Assembly (NCBI RefSeq): GCF_029094505.1
Contig: NZ_CP119108.1
Span: 2,294,001-2,358,000, forward strand
DNA length: 64,000 bases
Reading direction: 5' to 3'
Source of the DNA: Microbacterium horticulturae
GTDB taxonomy: Bacteria; Actinomycetota; Actinomycetes; Actinomycetales; Microbacteriaceae
Below are positions 9,497 to 19,776 of this stretch, piece after piece. The position numbers and the translations under genes were made by a program. The notes under the pieces are model-generated. The model was not told the origin of the DNA and made no database searches. It saw nothing but the letters and a program-made list of their open reading frames with translations. Each line of letters starts with the position of its first letter. Position 1 is the stretch's first letter.

Positions 9497-11551
9497 TCAG
9501 CGGATGCTGTTCTCGTGGCCGTGGCTGTGGCCGCCGGCGTGGTTCGTGGTCGGTGCGGGGATCGACTTCTGCATCTGCACGAGGAACTCGACGTTCGAGC
9601 CGGTCTCCTTGAGCTTGCCGAGCACGACCTCGAGCGCCTGCTGCGGGTCGAGGCCCGCGAGGGCACGACGCAGCTTCCACGTGATCTTCACCTCGTCGGG
9701 CGAGAGCAGCATCTCTTCGCGACGGGTGCTGGACGCGTTGACGTCGACCGCCGGGAAGATGCGCTTGTCCGCCAGCTGGCGGCTCAGGCGCAGTTCGCTG
9801 TTGCCGGTGCCCTTGAACTCCTCGAAGATGACCTCGTCCATCTTCGAGCCGGTCTCCACGAGCGCGGTCGCCAGGATCGTGAGCGATCCGCCGTTCTCGA
9901 TGTTGCGCGCCGCGCCGAAGAACCGCTTGGGCGGGTAGAGCGCCGAAGCGTCGACGCCACCGGTCAGCACACGGCCGCTCGTGGGTGCGGAGATGTTGTA
10001 CGCGCGGCCCAGGCGGGTGATCGAATCGAGCAGCACGACGACGTCACGGCCCAGCTCGACGAGGCGCTTCGCGCGCTCGATGGCGAGCTCGGCGACGGTC
10101 GTGTGGTCCTCTGCCGGACGGTCGAAGGTCGAGGCGATGACCTCGCCCTTGACGGTGCGCTGCATGTCGGTGACCTCTTCGGGCCGCTCGTCCACGAGCA
10201 CGACCATGAGGTGCACCTCGGGGTTGTTGATCGCAATGGCGTTGGCGATCTGCTGCAGCACGATGGTCTTGCCCGCCTTGGGCGGTGCGACGATGAGACC
10301 GCGCTGACCCTTGCCGATCGGGGCGACCAGATCGATGATGCGCTGCGTGAGCTTCTCGGGCGCGGTCTCCAGGCGCAGGCGCTCCTGCGGGTAGAGCGGC
10401 GTCAGGTTCGAGAACTCGACGCGGGTCGCGGCATCCTCCGTGCTCAGGCCGTTGATCGAGTCGACCTTGACCAGGGCGTGGTACTTCTGGCGGCCCGACT
10501 GCTCACCCTCGCGCGGCTGCTTGATGGCGCCGACGATCGCGTCGCCCTTGCGCAGGTTGTACTTCTTGACCTGACCCAGCGACACGTAGACGTCGGTCGC
10601 GCCGGGCAGGTAGCCACTCGTGCGGACGAACGCGTAGTTGTCGAGCACGTCGAGGATGCCGGCGACCGGGATGAGGACGTCGTCCTCGCTGATCTCGGTG
10701 TCGAACTCGTCGTTCTGCTGGCCGCCGCGACGCTTGTTGCGCTGGCGGTTGCGGTTGTTGCCGCCGGCCTGCTCGTCATCATCGGACGCGGCGTTCTGGG
10801 TGCCGTTTCCGTTGCTGCTGCCGTTCGCGTTGCGGTTGCGGTTGCGGTTGCGGTTGCGGCCGCGCCGGCCGGACTGCTCGCCGCCCTCGTTCTGGCCGTT
10901 GTCGTTCTGGCCGCCGTCGGTGCTCTCGCCCGAGGCCTGCTTCTTGTCGCCTTCGTCACCCTTGTCGGTGCTGTCGGCCTTGCCGGCCTTCTCGCCGACG
11001 GGCTTCTGGTCACCGTCGCGCGTATCGGTCGCGTCGTTCTTGTCGCCCGCAGCGGGCGCGTCGGCCTTCGCGGCCGTCTTCTTGGCGCCCCGACCGCCCT
11101 TGGCGGGCTTGTCGGCATTCGCGGGCTTGTCGGCGGCGAGCGTCGCGTCTGCCACGGGCGCCTCGGCGGCAGGTGCCTCGGCCGGAGCGGCGTCGGACAC
11201 GGGCGCCTCAGCGGCGGCCTTCTTCTTCGCCGGCGTACGGCGCTTGGTCGCCGGCTTCTTCGCGGCCGGCTCTTCGGCCGCGTCTGCGCTCTTGTTCGCA
11301 GCGTCGGCTGCGGCCGGTGCCGGTGCTTCGGCCGGTGCTTCGGGTGCGGACGACTCGGGCGTCACGACCTCGGTCTTGGCGCGGCGCGGCGCGCGCTTGC
11401 GCGGCGCGGTGGCCGGGGCCGCCTCCGCGGCAGCGGACGCGGTGTCTGCCGCCGGAGCGGTGGGTGCCTGAGCTGCGGCGCTGCCCGCGTCGGACGCAAC
11501 GGTGCGATCCGCGGCGGGGGCGTCGGTGTGGATCTCGGAGATGGACTCCAC
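9497..11551 (-). CDS. rho: Transcription termination factor Rho with a long N-terminal insert
   Basis: 684 aa against about 420 in E. coli. GTG 11551 is preceded by AAGGGAGA; an upstream in-frame GTG at 11593 is less likely. Residues 1-210 are Ala/Pro/Lys-rich low complexity with basic patches. Residues about 215-260 are an Arg/Asn-rich segment (four RN dipeptides) that probably binds RNA. The primary RNA-binding cold-shock domain starts near [19 protein letters not shown]. The ATPase core has Walker A PPKAGKT (423-429) and [12 protein letters not shown]. The actinobacterial insert is known; it adds an RNA-binding surface. The SAP-like RhoN helices that normally begin the protein are not recognisable. 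Confidence 0.97.
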   Translation of the reverse strand: MESISEIHTDAPAADRTVASDAGSAAAQAPTAPAADTASAAAEAAPATAPRKRAPRRAKTEVVTPESSAPEAPAEAPAPAAADAANKSADAAEEPAAKKPATKRRTPAKKKAAAEAPVSDAAPAEAPAAEAPVADATLAADKPANADKPAKGGRGAKKTAAKADAPAAGDKNDATDTRDGDQKPVGEKAGKADSTDKGDEGDKKQASGESTDGGQNDNGQNEGGEQSGRRGRNRNRNRNRNANGSSNGNGTQNAASDDDEQAGGNNRNRQRNKRRGGQQNDEFDTEISEDDVLIPVAGILDVLDNYAFVRTSGYLPGATDVYVSLGQVKKYNLRKGDAIVGAIKQPREGEQSGRQKYHALVKVDSINGLSTEDAATRVEFSNLTPLYPQERLRLETAPEKLTQRIIDLVAPIGKGQRGLIVAPPKAGKTIVLQQIANAIAINNPEVHLMVVLVDERPEEVTDMQRTVKGEVIASTFDRPAEDHTTVAELAIERAKRLVELGRDVVVLLDSITRLGRAYNISAPTSGRVLTGGVDASALYPPKRFFGAARNIENGGSLTILATALVETGSKMDEVIFEEFKGTGNSELRLSRQLADKRIFPAVDVNASSTRREEMLLSPDEVKITWKLRRALAGLDPQQALEVVLGKLKETGSNVEFLVQMQKSIPAPTTNHAGGHSHGHENSIR

Positions 11552-11742
11552 GAGTTCTCCCTTGTGAAACGAATGGATGGAGCTGACCCGCACGGCGCCG
11601 TCGTCGACGCGCGCCGATGAACCCGGAAACCGGGGCTCCGACCTGGACAGGCCCTCAGGACCTGACCGGATCGATGACGCCGGCTGTCGGGGGCAATGCG
11701 GGGGTTCGCAGAAGTGCGATGGAGGTTTTGATTCTCGCGGCC

Positions 11743-12720
11743 TTATGTCGCGGACGACACAGGCTGCGAAGCACCCTCCGTATACTCCCTCACTGTACCA
11801 CCCTTGAAGTCCACGGCGAGCATCAGAGACTCCCAGGGCGTGTTGGTGAGGGATGCCGCGAGACGGGCCGCCTCGAGGCGACGGCCGGGTCCGTCGGCCA
11901 TGACGAGAACGCTGGGCCCAGCCCCCGACAAGACGGCGGCGAACCCTGCCTGACGCAGGCCGCGCACCAGGGTGTCGGTGTCGGGCATCGCCTGCGCACG
12001 GTAGTTCTGGTGCAGCTTGTCGTCGGTGGCGGCCAGCAGCAGCTCAGGGCTCTGCGTCAGCGCCGCGATCAGCAGCGCGGACCGGGACACGTTGAAGACG
12101 GCGTCCTCGCGGGTGACCTGGAGCGGCGTGAGCTCCCGCGAGATGCGCGTGGGCATCGTCGACTCGGGGACGAACACCACCGGCGAGACGCCGCGATGCA
12201 CGAGCAGCTTCTTGTACTGCGGCCCGTTCTCATCCATCCAGGCGATCGTGAGCCCGCCGAACAGTGCCGGGGCGACGTTGTCGGGGTGGCCCTCGAGTTC
12301 GGTGGCCAGGCGCAGCAGCAGCGACGGACCGAATTCGACGTCACCGGCCAGCAGGCCGCGGGCGGCCAGGAGGCCCGCGACCACGGCGGCGCCGGATGAG
12401 CCCAGCCCCCGCCCGTGCGGAATGACGATGCGCTGCGTGAGCGCAATCCCGGGCATCCGCCGCCCCACCGACTCGAAGGCGTACGCGATGGCCCGGATCA
12501 CCAGGTTCGACGCGTCGCGGGGCACGAGATCGGCCCCCGGCCCCTCGACGTCGACCTGCACCTCGCCCTCTTCCAGCGCCGTGACGACGAGCTCGTCGTA
12601 CAGGCTCAGGGCGAGCCCGAGCGTGTCGAATCCGGGCCCCAGGTTGGCGCTGGTCGCGGGCACCCGCACGGCGACGGCCCGACCGGGCACCGCCGCCGGC
12701 GAGGGCGGGGCGGTTCTCAC
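11743..12720 (-). CDS. thrB: Homoserine kinase
   Basis: 325 aa GHMP-family kinase that phosphorylates L-homoserine, the fourth step of threonine synthesis. The ATP loop [12 protein letters not shown] is at 101-112, and [15 protein letters not shown] at 21-35 is the family N-terminal signature. It overlaps thrC by four bases (ATGA-type coupling). A 191-base interval separates it from rho and may hold a rho promoter or leader. Confidence 0.97.
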   Translation of the reverse strand: MRTAPPSPAAVPGRAVAVRVPATSANLGPGFDTLGLALSLYDELVVTALEEGEVQVDVEGPGADLVPRDASNLVIRAIAYAFESVGRRMPGIALTQRIVIPHGRGLGSSGAAVVAGLLAARGLLAGDVEFGPSLLLRLATELEGHPDNVAPALFGGLTIAWMDENGPQYKKLLVHRGVSPVVFVPESTMPTRISRELTPLQVTREDAVFNVSRSALLIAALTQSPELLLAATDDKLHQNYRAQAMPDTDTLVRGLRQAGFAAVLSGAGPSVLVMADGPGRRLEAARLAASLTNTPWESLMLAVDFKGGTVREYTEGASQPVSSAT

Positions 12721-13805
12721 GCGGTCGCCTCCGCGCCGGTCAGCGCGAGCACGTCGGCGACCTCACGGGTATCGGCGTCCACGACGATCGGGGCGACCTC
12801 GGTGCCGTCGGTGTTGCGCAGGGCCCACTGCGGGTCCTTCAGACCGTGGCCCGTGACCGTGAGCACGACGCGGGCGCCGGCCGGGATCACGCCCGCCTCG
12901 GCGCGGTCGAGCAGACCCGCGACGCTGATGGCCGACGCCGGCTCGACGAACACGCCGACCTCGGAGGCCAGCAGCTTCTGCGCCGCCAGGATCGCGGGGT
13001 CTTCGATGGCACCGAACCAGCCGTTCGTGGCATCCCGAGCCTCCAGCGCAAGGTGCCACGAGGCGGGGTTCCCGATGCGGATGGCGGTGGCCACCGTCTC
13101 GGGCGCGGTCACGACCTCTCCGCGGACGATGGGCGCGGAGCCTGCCGCCTGGAAGCCGAACATGCGGGGCACGCGGGTCGAGGCGCTGCGTGCGGCCTCC
13201 TCGCGGTAGCCGCGCGTGTAGGCGGTGTAGTTGCCCGCGTTGCCGACCGGGATGAAGTGGAAGTCGGGCGCATCGCCCAGCTGCTCGACGATCTCGTAGG
13301 CGGCGGTCTTCTGTCCCTCGATGCGGTCGGGGTTCACCGAGTTGACCAGGTGCACCGGGTAGTTGTCAGACAGCTCGCGGGCGATCTCGAGACAGTCGTC
13401 GAAGTTGCCGCGGATCTGGATGAGCGTGCCGCCGTGCGCAACGGCCTGGCTGAGCTTGCCCATGGCGATCTTGCCCTCGGGCACGAGCACCGCGGCGGTG
13501 ATGCCGGCGTGCGCGGCGTAGGCGGCGGCCGACGCCGAGGTGTTGCCGGTCGATGCGCAGATGACCGCCTTCGCGCCCTTCTCCACCGCGCGCGAGAGCG
13601 CCACCGTCATGCCCCGGTCCTTGAACGAACCGGTCGGGTTCATCCCCTCGAACTTGACCCAGACCTCCGCACCGGTGCGCTGCGACAGCGCGGGAGCGGG
13701 GATCAGCGGGGTTCCGCCTTCGCCGAGGGTCACGACGGTCGACGTGTCGGTGACGCCGAGCCGGTCGGCGTATTCGCGGAGCACTCCGCGCCAGACGTGT
13801 GCCAT
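12717..13805 (-). CDS. thrC: Threonine synthase
   Basis: 362 aa PLP enzyme that converts O-phosphohomoserine to L-threonine. Lys62 in [11 protein letters not shown] is the PLP lysine. ASTGNTSAS is the phosphate/substrate loop and PVGNAGNY the PLP phosphate-binding loop. It has the short (about 360 aa) class seen in Actinobacteria and Bacillus. It lies one base after hom and overlaps thrB by four, so hom-thrC-thrB is translationally coupled. Confidence 0.97.
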   Translation of the reverse strand: MAHVWRGVLREYADRLGVTDTSTVVTLGEGGTPLIPAPALSQRTGAEVWVKFEGMNPTGSFKDRGMTVALSRAVEKGAKAVICASTGNTSASAAAYAAHAGITAAVLVPEGKIAMGKLSQAVAHGGTLIQIRGNFDDCLEIARELSDNYPVHLVNSVNPDRIEGQKTAAYEIVEQLGDAPDFHFIPVGNAGNYTAYTRGYREEAARSASTRVPRMFGFQAAGSAPIVRGEVVTAPETVATAIRIGNPASWHLALEARDATNGWFGAIEDPAILAAQKLLASEVGVFVEPASAISVAGLLDRAEAGVIPAGARVVLTVTGHGLKDPQWALRNTDGTEVAPIVVDADTREVADVLALTGAEATA

Positions 13806-13806
13806 T

Positions 13807-15129
13807 TCAGTCTCCTTCTACACGCAGGACGGAGACGACGCGCTCGACCACGTCGTCCTCGGCGAGCCGCGTGACGGTCTCGCTGAGATCCTGCTCCAAA
13901 GCTTTGTGCGTGCCGATGACCAGGCGGGCCGATGCCGCGCCCTCGTCGGTGTGTTCCAGTGTCTGCTCGACGGTCGCGATCGAGACACGTCCGTCGGAGA
14001 GGAGGCCGGCCACCCGGGCGAGCACGCCGGGGCGGTCGTCGACCTCGAGGGTGATCTGGTACCGGGTGACGACCTGACCGATGTCGACCGTGGGCAGGTT
14101 GGCCCGGGTCGATTCGCCCACGCCCGCACCGCCGGCGATGTGACGCCGCGCGGCCGAGACGACGTCGCCGAGCACGGCGGATGCGGTCTGCACCCCACCG
14201 GCGCCGGCGCCGTAGAACATGAGATTGCCGGCGGCCTCGGCCTGCACGAACACGGCGTTGTTGACACCGTGCACGCTGGCCAGCGGATGCTCGCGCCGGA
14301 TGAGTGCGGGATAGACCCGTACCGAGATGGCCTCGCCGTCGGATGCCGTGCCGCGGCCGGTCAGCCGCTCGCATACCGCGACCATCTTGATGACGTAGCC
14401 GGCGTGCCGCGCGGCATCCATCATCTGCTTCGTGATGCCACTGATGCCCTCACGGTGCACGGCATCGAGCGGGACGGTCGTGTGAAATGCCAGACTCGCG
14501 AGGATCGCCGCCTTCTGCGCGGCGTCGAATCCCTCGACATCGGCGGTCGGGTCGGCCTCGGCATAGCCGAGGCGCTGCGCGTCGGCGACGATCTCGGCCA
14601 TGTCGGCACCTTCGAGGTCCATCCGGTCGAGGATGTAGTTCGAGGTGCCGTTGACGATTCCGACGATGCGGTCGACTCGGTCTCCGGCGAGGGAATCGCG
14701 AAGCGGACGGATGATCGGGATGGCGCCGGCCACCGCGGCCTCGTAGTACACCGATGCGCCCACCTGATCGGCCGCGTCGAAGATCTCCGACCCGTGCGTG
14801 GCCAGCAGCGCCTTGTTTCCGGTGACCACGTCGGCCCCCGAGTTCAACGCCTGCAGCAGATACTCGCGCGCGGGCTCGATGCCGCCGATGAGCTCGATGA
14901 CGATGTCGCTGCCGACGATGAGCGTCTCGGCGTCGGTGGTGAGCAGCTCGGCGGGCAGGTCCACATCACGCGGTGCGGTCACGTCGCGCACGGCGATTCC
15001 GGCCAGTTCGAGCGCGGCACCGGAGCGGTCGGCGAGCTCGTCGGTGTTCTCGAGGAGCAGGCGCGCCACCTGGGATCCGACGGATCCGGCTCCCAGGAGT
15101 GCGATGCGCAGGCGACGGTGGTCGATCAT
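13807..15129 (-). CDS. hom: Homoserine dehydrogenase with C-terminal ACT domain
   Basis: 440 aa. It reduces aspartate semialdehyde to homoserine, the branch point to Thr and Met. The NAD(P) Rossmann loop [14 protein letters not shown] is at 9-22. The catalytic domain includes [12 protein letters not shown] and the [10 protein letters not shown] region. A C-terminal ACT domain ([20 protein letters not shown]) is the usual allosteric threonine-sensing module. It is monofunctional, with no aspartokinase part. Its start overlaps the end of lysA by four bases. Confidence 0.97.
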   Translation of the reverse strand: MIDHRRLRIALLGAGSVGSQVARLLLENTDELADRSGAALELAGIAVRDVTAPRDVDLPAELLTTDAETLIVGSDIVIELIGGIEPAREYLLQALNSGADVVTGNKALLATHGSEIFDAADQVGASVYYEAAVAGAIPIIRPLRDSLAGDRVDRIVGIVNGTSNYILDRMDLEGADMAEIVADAQRLGYAEADPTADVEGFDAAQKAAILASLAFHTTVPLDAVHREGISGITKQMMDAARHAGYVIKMVAVCERLTGRGTASDGEAISVRVYPALIRREHPLASVHGVNNAVFVQAEAAGNLMFYGAGAGGVQTASAVLGDVVSAARRHIAGGAGVGESTRANLPTVDIGQVVTRYQITLEVDDRPGVLARVAGLLSDGRVSIATVEQTLEHTDEGAASARLVIGTHKALEQDLSETVTRLAEDDVVERVVSVLRVEGD

Positions 15130-16604
15130 GCGTTCCCTTCTGCGCCGACGTCTGCGTGCAGCAGGTCGGCGATGGTCTGACCGCGCACTATGACGCGGGC
15201 GGCTCCGTCACGCACGGCGACGACGGCCGGACGTGTCAGGTAGTTGTAGGCGCTCGCCAGCGAGAAGCAGTACGCGCCGGTGGCGGGCACTGCCAGCAGG
15301 TCGCCGGGCGCGACGTCGGCGGGCAGGTACTCCTGGTCGACGACGATGTCGCCCGACTCGCAGTGCTTGCCGACCACCCGCGCCAGTGCCGGGGGTGCCC
15401 CCGAGACCCGCGAGGCGATGCGCGCGCAATAGTCGGCGCCGTACAGCGCGGGGCGGGCGTTGTCGCTCATGCCGCCGTCTACGCTCACGTAGAGACGCCG
15501 GCGGCCCTCGTCGAGTTCGACGGGCTTGACCGTGCCCGCCTCGTACAGCGTGACGCCGGCCTGGCCGACGATGGCGCGGCCGGGTTCGAAGGCCAGATCG
15601 GGCATCGGGATGCCGCGCACCTCGCACTCGCGCGCCACGGCGTCGACGATGCCGGCGGCGAGGTCTTCGATCGGCGTCGGGTCGTCGGCCGGGGTGTAGG
15701 CGATGCCGAACCCGCCGCCGAGGTTCAGGAGCGGGATGGGGCCGCCTTCGAGCAGTTGCGCGTGCAGATCGACCAGACGCGACGCGGACTCTGCGAAGCC
15801 GGCGACGCCGAAGATCTGCGAACCGATGTGGCAGTGCAGGCCCTGGAAGCTCAGCGAGCGGAGTTCTCGGATGCGCGCGACCGCAGCGGGCGCGGCATCC
15901 ATCGCGAAACCGAACTTCTGGTCTTCGTGCGCCGTCGCGAGGAACTCATGGGTCTCGGCGTGCACGCCGCTGTTGACGCGCAGCAGCACGTTCTGCACGG
16001 CCCCCGCCCGATCGGCGATCGCGGCAAGCCGCTCGATCTCGATCGGACTGTCGACGATCACCGTGCCGACCCCGACCTCGACCGCGCGGGTGAGCTCGGC
16101 CACCGACTTGTTGTTGCCGTGGAACCCGATGCGCGCGGGATCGGCGCCGCCGACGAGGGCGACCTCCAGCTCTCCCCCGCTGCACACGTCGAGGCTCATG
16201 TCGGCCTCGGCGGTCCACCGCACGATCTCGGTGCACAGAAACGCCTTGCCCGCGTAATAGACGCGCACGGCGACGCCGTGCGGTGCGGCCGCCGCACGAA
16301 AGGCCGCGACGGTGCGCTGCGCGTGCGTGCGCACCTCGGCCTCGTCGACGACGTACAACGGCGTGCCGTAGGTCTGTGCGAGCTCGGTGGCCGTCACACC
16401 GCCGAGCACGAGCGTGCCGTCGTCGTCGCGATGCGCGGACCCCGGCCAGACCCGCTCGTGCAGGGCGTCGGCGTCGGCAGGGACGGGCAGCGGGTCACGG
16501 GTGGGTGAGGCGGACAAGGGGGACCAATCGAGGGATGCTGCGGTGCGGCGTTTCCGGAACGGAAGTGTCCGGTCGCGTCGCTCGCCGGGCGTCGACGCAA
16601 GCAC
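15126..16604 (-). CDS. lysA: Diaminopimelate decarboxylase
   Basis: 492 aa as drawn. It is the last step of lysine synthesis, with meso-DAP as substrate. The fold type III PLP lysine is in VYYAGKAF (Lys120). GLHCHIGSQ and LNLGGGFGIAY follow, and GKHCESGD is the active-site cysteine segment contributed across the dimer. The start is uncertain. GTG 16604 has no clear ribosome site and the first 30 residues are Arg-rich and unlike the family; a TTG at about 16517 (LSASPTRDP) would give a normal N-terminus. It lies between the DUF2993 gene and hom. Confidence 0.95.
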   Translation of the reverse strand: MLASTPGERRDRTLPFRKRRTAASLDWSPLSASPTRDPLPVPADADALHERVWPGSAHRDDDGTLVLGGVTATELAQTYGTPLYVVDEAEVRTHAQRTVAAFRAAAAPHGVAVRVYYAGKAFLCTEIVRWTAEADMSLDVCSGGELEVALVGGADPARIGFHGNNKSVAELTRAVEVGVGTVIVDSPIEIERLAAIADRAGAVQNVLLRVNSGVHAETHEFLATAHEDQKFGFAMDAAPAAVARIRELRSLSFQGLHCHIGSQIFGVAGFAESASRLVDLHAQLLEGGPIPLLNLGGGFGIAYTPADDPTPIEDLAAGIVDAVARECEVRGIPMPDLAFEPGRAIVGQAGVTLYEAGTVKPVELDEGRRRLYVSVDGGMSDNARPALYGADYCARIASRVSGAPPALARVVGKHCESGDIVVDQEYLPADVAPGDLLAVPATGAYCFSLASAYNYLTRPAVVAVRDGAARVIVRGQTIADLLHADVGAEGNA

Positions 16605-16631
16605 CGGGTGGTTGTGGCAAGTCTAGCGGGG

Positions 16632-17705
16632 TCAGCCGCACGTGCCCGGCTTCTGTAACGAGGCGTCCGAGAGCATGTTCGGATCGACCGTGAACGATGC
16701 ATCGACGCTGTCGGAACCCACGTCGATCTTCGAGAGCTTGAGTCCCTTCGGGAACTGATCGGCGACGCAGACGGTGCGATCGGCGAGGATGCCGTCGGCC
16801 AGGCTGCCGAAGCGGGCCCGGATCGTGTCGGCGCTCATGTTCAGCCCGCCGACCGTGAACTTCTCAGGCGTGAGCACAAGTTCGCCATCCTTCGCGCTCG
16901 GCGTGAACGTCAGGGCGAACGAGATGCCGGAGAGGAACTGGGCGGGGTTCAGGTCGACGACCACGTTGCCGTCGTCGACCTTGAGCGAACCTGCGACGGT
17001 GTCATCGAAGTTGCCGATGAGCTTGGTGAGCGCGTCGGGCGTCAGGCTCACCGTCGCATCGGCACTGCCCACGGCGCCGTCGCCGCTCGTGGGCACATCG
17101 GTCGCGTGCACGGTCAGCTTGCCGGTCGCACCACCCAGCGGCGCTTCGGGCACCGTGACGGTCAGCGCCGAGAGTCGCCCGGAAACCACCTGCGGGATCA
17201 TCGGCTCGTCGACGTCGACATCGACCTCCGCGCGGGGGTCGAGGTCGAGCGCCGTGCGCGTCTGCTCGGTGACCTCGGCGACGACCTTGTTCTTGAGCCA
17301 GGAATTACCGGCGAACCAGCCGACGACGCCGGCGCCGGCCAGCACCGCCACGATGACGAGTGTCGTGACGAGCGCGGTCACGGCGCGATGCTTCTTCTTC
17401 GGCTTCTGCTGCTTCGCGGGCGGCGGGGTGGATGCCGCGGCCTGCGGGTAGGCGGCGGTCTCCGGGTAACCCTGGTGGGCATACGCGGCGGTCTGCGGAT
17501 AGCCCGGCTGCGGCGCCCCCACGACCGGGAGTGGAAGTGTGGTCGCTTCGGGCTCTGCAGCGGGCTCGTGCGGCTCGGGGCCGGGCCCCGGCCCGGGCAA
17601 CGGCGGCTTGGGCGGAATGACCTGCTCGTCCCCCGGCAGCGGCGGTCTCGGCGGAACCACGATGGGCTCCGTCGGGTCTTCCGGCTGGGTGGGGCGTTCG
17701 GCCAT
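16632..17705 (-). CDS. DUF2993 (LmeA-like) membrane-anchored lipid-binding protein
   Basis: 357 aa. A Pro-rich cytoplasmic N-terminus (PPRPPLPG and PPKPPLPG repeats, then Tyr/Gln/Ala repeats QTAAYAHQGYPETAAYPQ) is followed by a Lys-rich stretch. One membrane helix comes next (AVTALVTTLVIVAVLAGAGV, about 122-141), then an exported DUF2993 domain (about 160-357). DUF2993 includes mycobacterial LmeA, a periplasmic phospholipid-binding protein needed for lipomannan maturation. A related envelope role is inference. ATG 17705 has a strong GGAGGA site. It is inserted between argS and lysA, which are adjacent in M. tuberculosis. Confidence 0.85.
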   Translation of the reverse strand: MAERPTQPEDPTEPIVVPPRPPLPGDEQVIPPKPPLPGPGPGPEPHEPAAEPEATTLPLPVVGAPQPGYPQTAAYAHQGYPETAAYPQAAASTPPPAKQQKPKKKHRAVTALVTTLVIVAVLAGAGVVGWFAGNSWLKNKVVAEVTEQTRTALDLDPRAEVDVDVDEPMIPQVVSGRLSALTVTVPEAPLGGATGKLTVHATDVPTSGDGAVGSADATVSLTPDALTKLIGNFDDTVAGSLKVDDGNVVVDLNPAQFLSGISFALTFTPSAKDGELVLTPEKFTVGGLNMSADTIRARFGSLADGILADRTVCVADQFPKGLKLSKIDVGSDSVDASFTVDPNMLSDASLQKPGTCG

Positions 17706-17716
17706 CTCTCCTCCGG

Positions 17717-19372
17717 TCACATCCGCTCGGGCGCGCTCACTCCGAGAAGGTCCAGGCCGTTGCGCAGAACCTGTCCGGTGGCGTCGTTCAGCCACCGGCG
17801 AGTGTGGTGCACGGGTTCGATCGGGGCGTCTCCCAGCGGGATGACGCGGCAGTTGTCGTACCAGCGGTGGAAGAGCCCGGCGAGCTCTTCGAGGTAGCGC
17901 GCCACCCGGTGCGGCTCGCGCATCTCGGCGGCGAACGCCACCGTGCGCGGGAACTCCTGCAGCGCACCCAGAAGGGCCGCCTCGGTCTCGTGCGTGAGGG
18001 TCTCAGGCGCGAACACGCTGCGAATGACGCCCGCGTCGTCGGCGTTGCGGGCGACGTTGTGCGTGCGGGCGTGCGCGTACTGCACGTAGAAGACAGGGTT
18101 GTCATTCGTGCGCTTGCGCAGCAGCTCGGGGTCGAGCGTGAGCGGCGAGTCGGCCGGGTAGCGACCGAGGGAGTAGCGCAGCGCGTCGGTGCCGAGCCAC
18201 GCGCGCAGGTCGTCCATCTCGATGATGTTGCCCGCGCGCTTCGACAGCCGTGCGCCGTTGACCGATACGAGCTGCCCGATGAGCACCTCGACGTCCTTCT
18301 CCGGGTCTTCACCGGCCGCGCCCGCGATCGCCTTCAGGCGGTGCACGTACCCGTGGTGGTCGGCGCCGAGCAGGTAGATCTTGTGCGCGAAGCCGCGGTC
18401 GCCCTTGTTCAGGTAGTACGCCGCGTCAGAGGCGAAGTACGTGTACTCGCCGTTGGAGCGCCTGATCACCCGGTCTTTGTCGTCGCCGAACTCGGTGGTG
18501 CGTACCCAGACGGCGTCGTCGGCCTCGAACACGTGGCCCTGCTGGCGCAGCCGGTCGACGGCCTCGTCGACCAGGCTCGGGTCGCCGTCCTTCAGGGTGC
18601 GCTCGCTGAACCAGACGTCGAAGTGCACGTTGAACGCCTCGAGCGAGGCCTGCAGCTCGGCGAGCTGGAAGGCGTAGGCGCGCTCACGTGCCGTCGCCAG
18701 CTGCTCATCGGCGGGCTTGTCGAGAAGGTCGGGCTCGACTTCGAGCACGCGGCGGGCCAGGTCTCCGATGTACGCACCCGCATAGCCGTCTTCGGGGGCC
18801 GGTTCGCCCTTGGCGGCCGCCAGCACCGAGCGCGCGAACCGCTCCATCTGGGCACCCGCGTCGTTGATGTAGAACTCTCGCACCAGCGTCGCCCCGCTGG
18901 CCAGCAGCAGGCGCGCCATCGAGTCACCGAGCGCCGCCCAGCGAGTGTGGCCGATGTGCAGCGGTCCGGTCGGGTTCGCTGAGACGAACTCGAGGTTGAT
19001 GGTGTTGCCGCGCTGCGACTCGTTGGTGCCGAATGCGGCACCCGCGTCGACGATGGTCTTCGCGAGGGAACCGGCGGCCGCGGCATCCAACCGCACGTTG
19101 ATGAATCCGGGACCGGCGACCTCCACCGACGCGATGCCGGCGACGTCACCGAGCGCGTCTGCGACCTCGGCCGCAAACTCACGCGGGCTGGCACCGACCT
19201 TCTTGGCGAGCTTGAGCGCCGCGTTGGACGCCCAGTCGCCGTGCTCGCGGTTCTTCGGCCGCTCCAGGGGCAGATCAGCGGGCGTCAGGCCCTCGGTGGA
19301 TCCGGCTCGTCGCGCCTCCGCGAGCGGGCGGACGACGTCGAGCAAGGCTGCGGAGAGGGCTTCAGGATCCAT
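17717..19372 (-). CDS. argS: Arginyl-tRNA synthetase
   Basis: 551 aa class I synthetase. ATP motifs are HIGH (139-142, in PTGPLHIGHTRW) and a KMSK-equivalent GARLSKRAGN. The C-terminal DALR helical anticodon-binding domain ends in QVLRNGLDLLGVSAPERM. It is the first gene of the cluster; TAGAAT nine bases upstream of ATG 19372 is a plausible near-leaderless -10. The window also has a tRNA-Arg gene 5 kb away. Confidence 0.97.
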   Translation of the reverse strand: MDPEALSAALLDVVRPLAEARRAGSTEGLTPADLPLERPKNREHGDWASNAALKLAKKVGASPREFAAEVADALGDVAGIASVEVAGPGFINVRLDAAAAGSLAKTIVDAGAAFGTNESQRGNTINLEFVSANPTGPLHIGHTRWAALGDSMARLLLASGATLVREFYINDAGAQMERFARSVLAAAKGEPAPEDGYAGAYIGDLARRVLEVEPDLLDKPADEQLATARERAYAFQLAELQASLEAFNVHFDVWFSERTLKDGDPSLVDEAVDRLRQQGHVFEADDAVWVRTTEFGDDKDRVIRRSNGEYTYFASDAAYYLNKGDRGFAHKIYLLGADHHGYVHRLKAIAGAAGEDPEKDVEVLIGQLVSVNGARLSKRAGNIIEMDDLRAWLGTDALRYSLGRYPADSPLTLDPELLRKRTNDNPVFYVQYAHARTHNVARNADDAGVIRSVFAPETLTHETEAALLGALQEFPRTVAFAAEMREPHRVARYLEELAGLFHRWYDNCRVIPLGDAPIEPVHHTRRWLNDATGQVLRNGLDLLGVSAPERM

Positions 19373-19454
19373 AGAGGACCGATTCTAGATGCTTGTGCCC
19401 GACGATCCCCTGAGGGTGAAGCCGTAACCTGTCGACACACTCGGAATGGGGCAT

Positions 19455-19743
19455 GGACGGACGCATACGCAGGCCTGGAGCGCCCGCGTCGATGCCGCGG
19501 CGGGACCTCGCGCGGTACTCGTGGGACGGCGGCGATCCGGCCAGTCGAGGCCCTCCTCGGGCTCGTGCCGACGACCGTCAACGTCGAGCTCGCATGGGCG
19601 ACCCAGCGCATCAGCGACGAGGGCGAGTAAGAACCGACCGAGAACAACGAGCGCCTGCTGCGCACGATGCTCGACGAGGTCGTACTGTTCGAAGGAGCGC
19701 TGGCGCCGCTCCGCGACGGGGCGTTGGCGCTTCTGCGCGGCTG
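19455..19743 (+). pseudogene. Decayed NAD(P)H-dependent FMN reductase copy
   Basis: Fragments in different frames match the intact reductase at 22119-22682. AWSARVDAA (about 19470) corresponds to the same string in the intact protein. After a gap corresponding to roughly 35 missing codons comes RGTRGTAAIRPVEALLGLVP and NVELAWATQRISDEGE. An in-frame TAA at 19628-19630 follows, and beyond it NNERLLRTMLDEVVLFEGALAPLRD aligns with the intact C-terminus. It has therefore lost its start, an internal segment and its frame. It lies on the same strand as the intact paralogue, with the HNH gene between them. Confidence 0.85.
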
Positions 19744-19776
19744 ACACGCGGACCGCACGCATCCCCCCGGCCCAGC

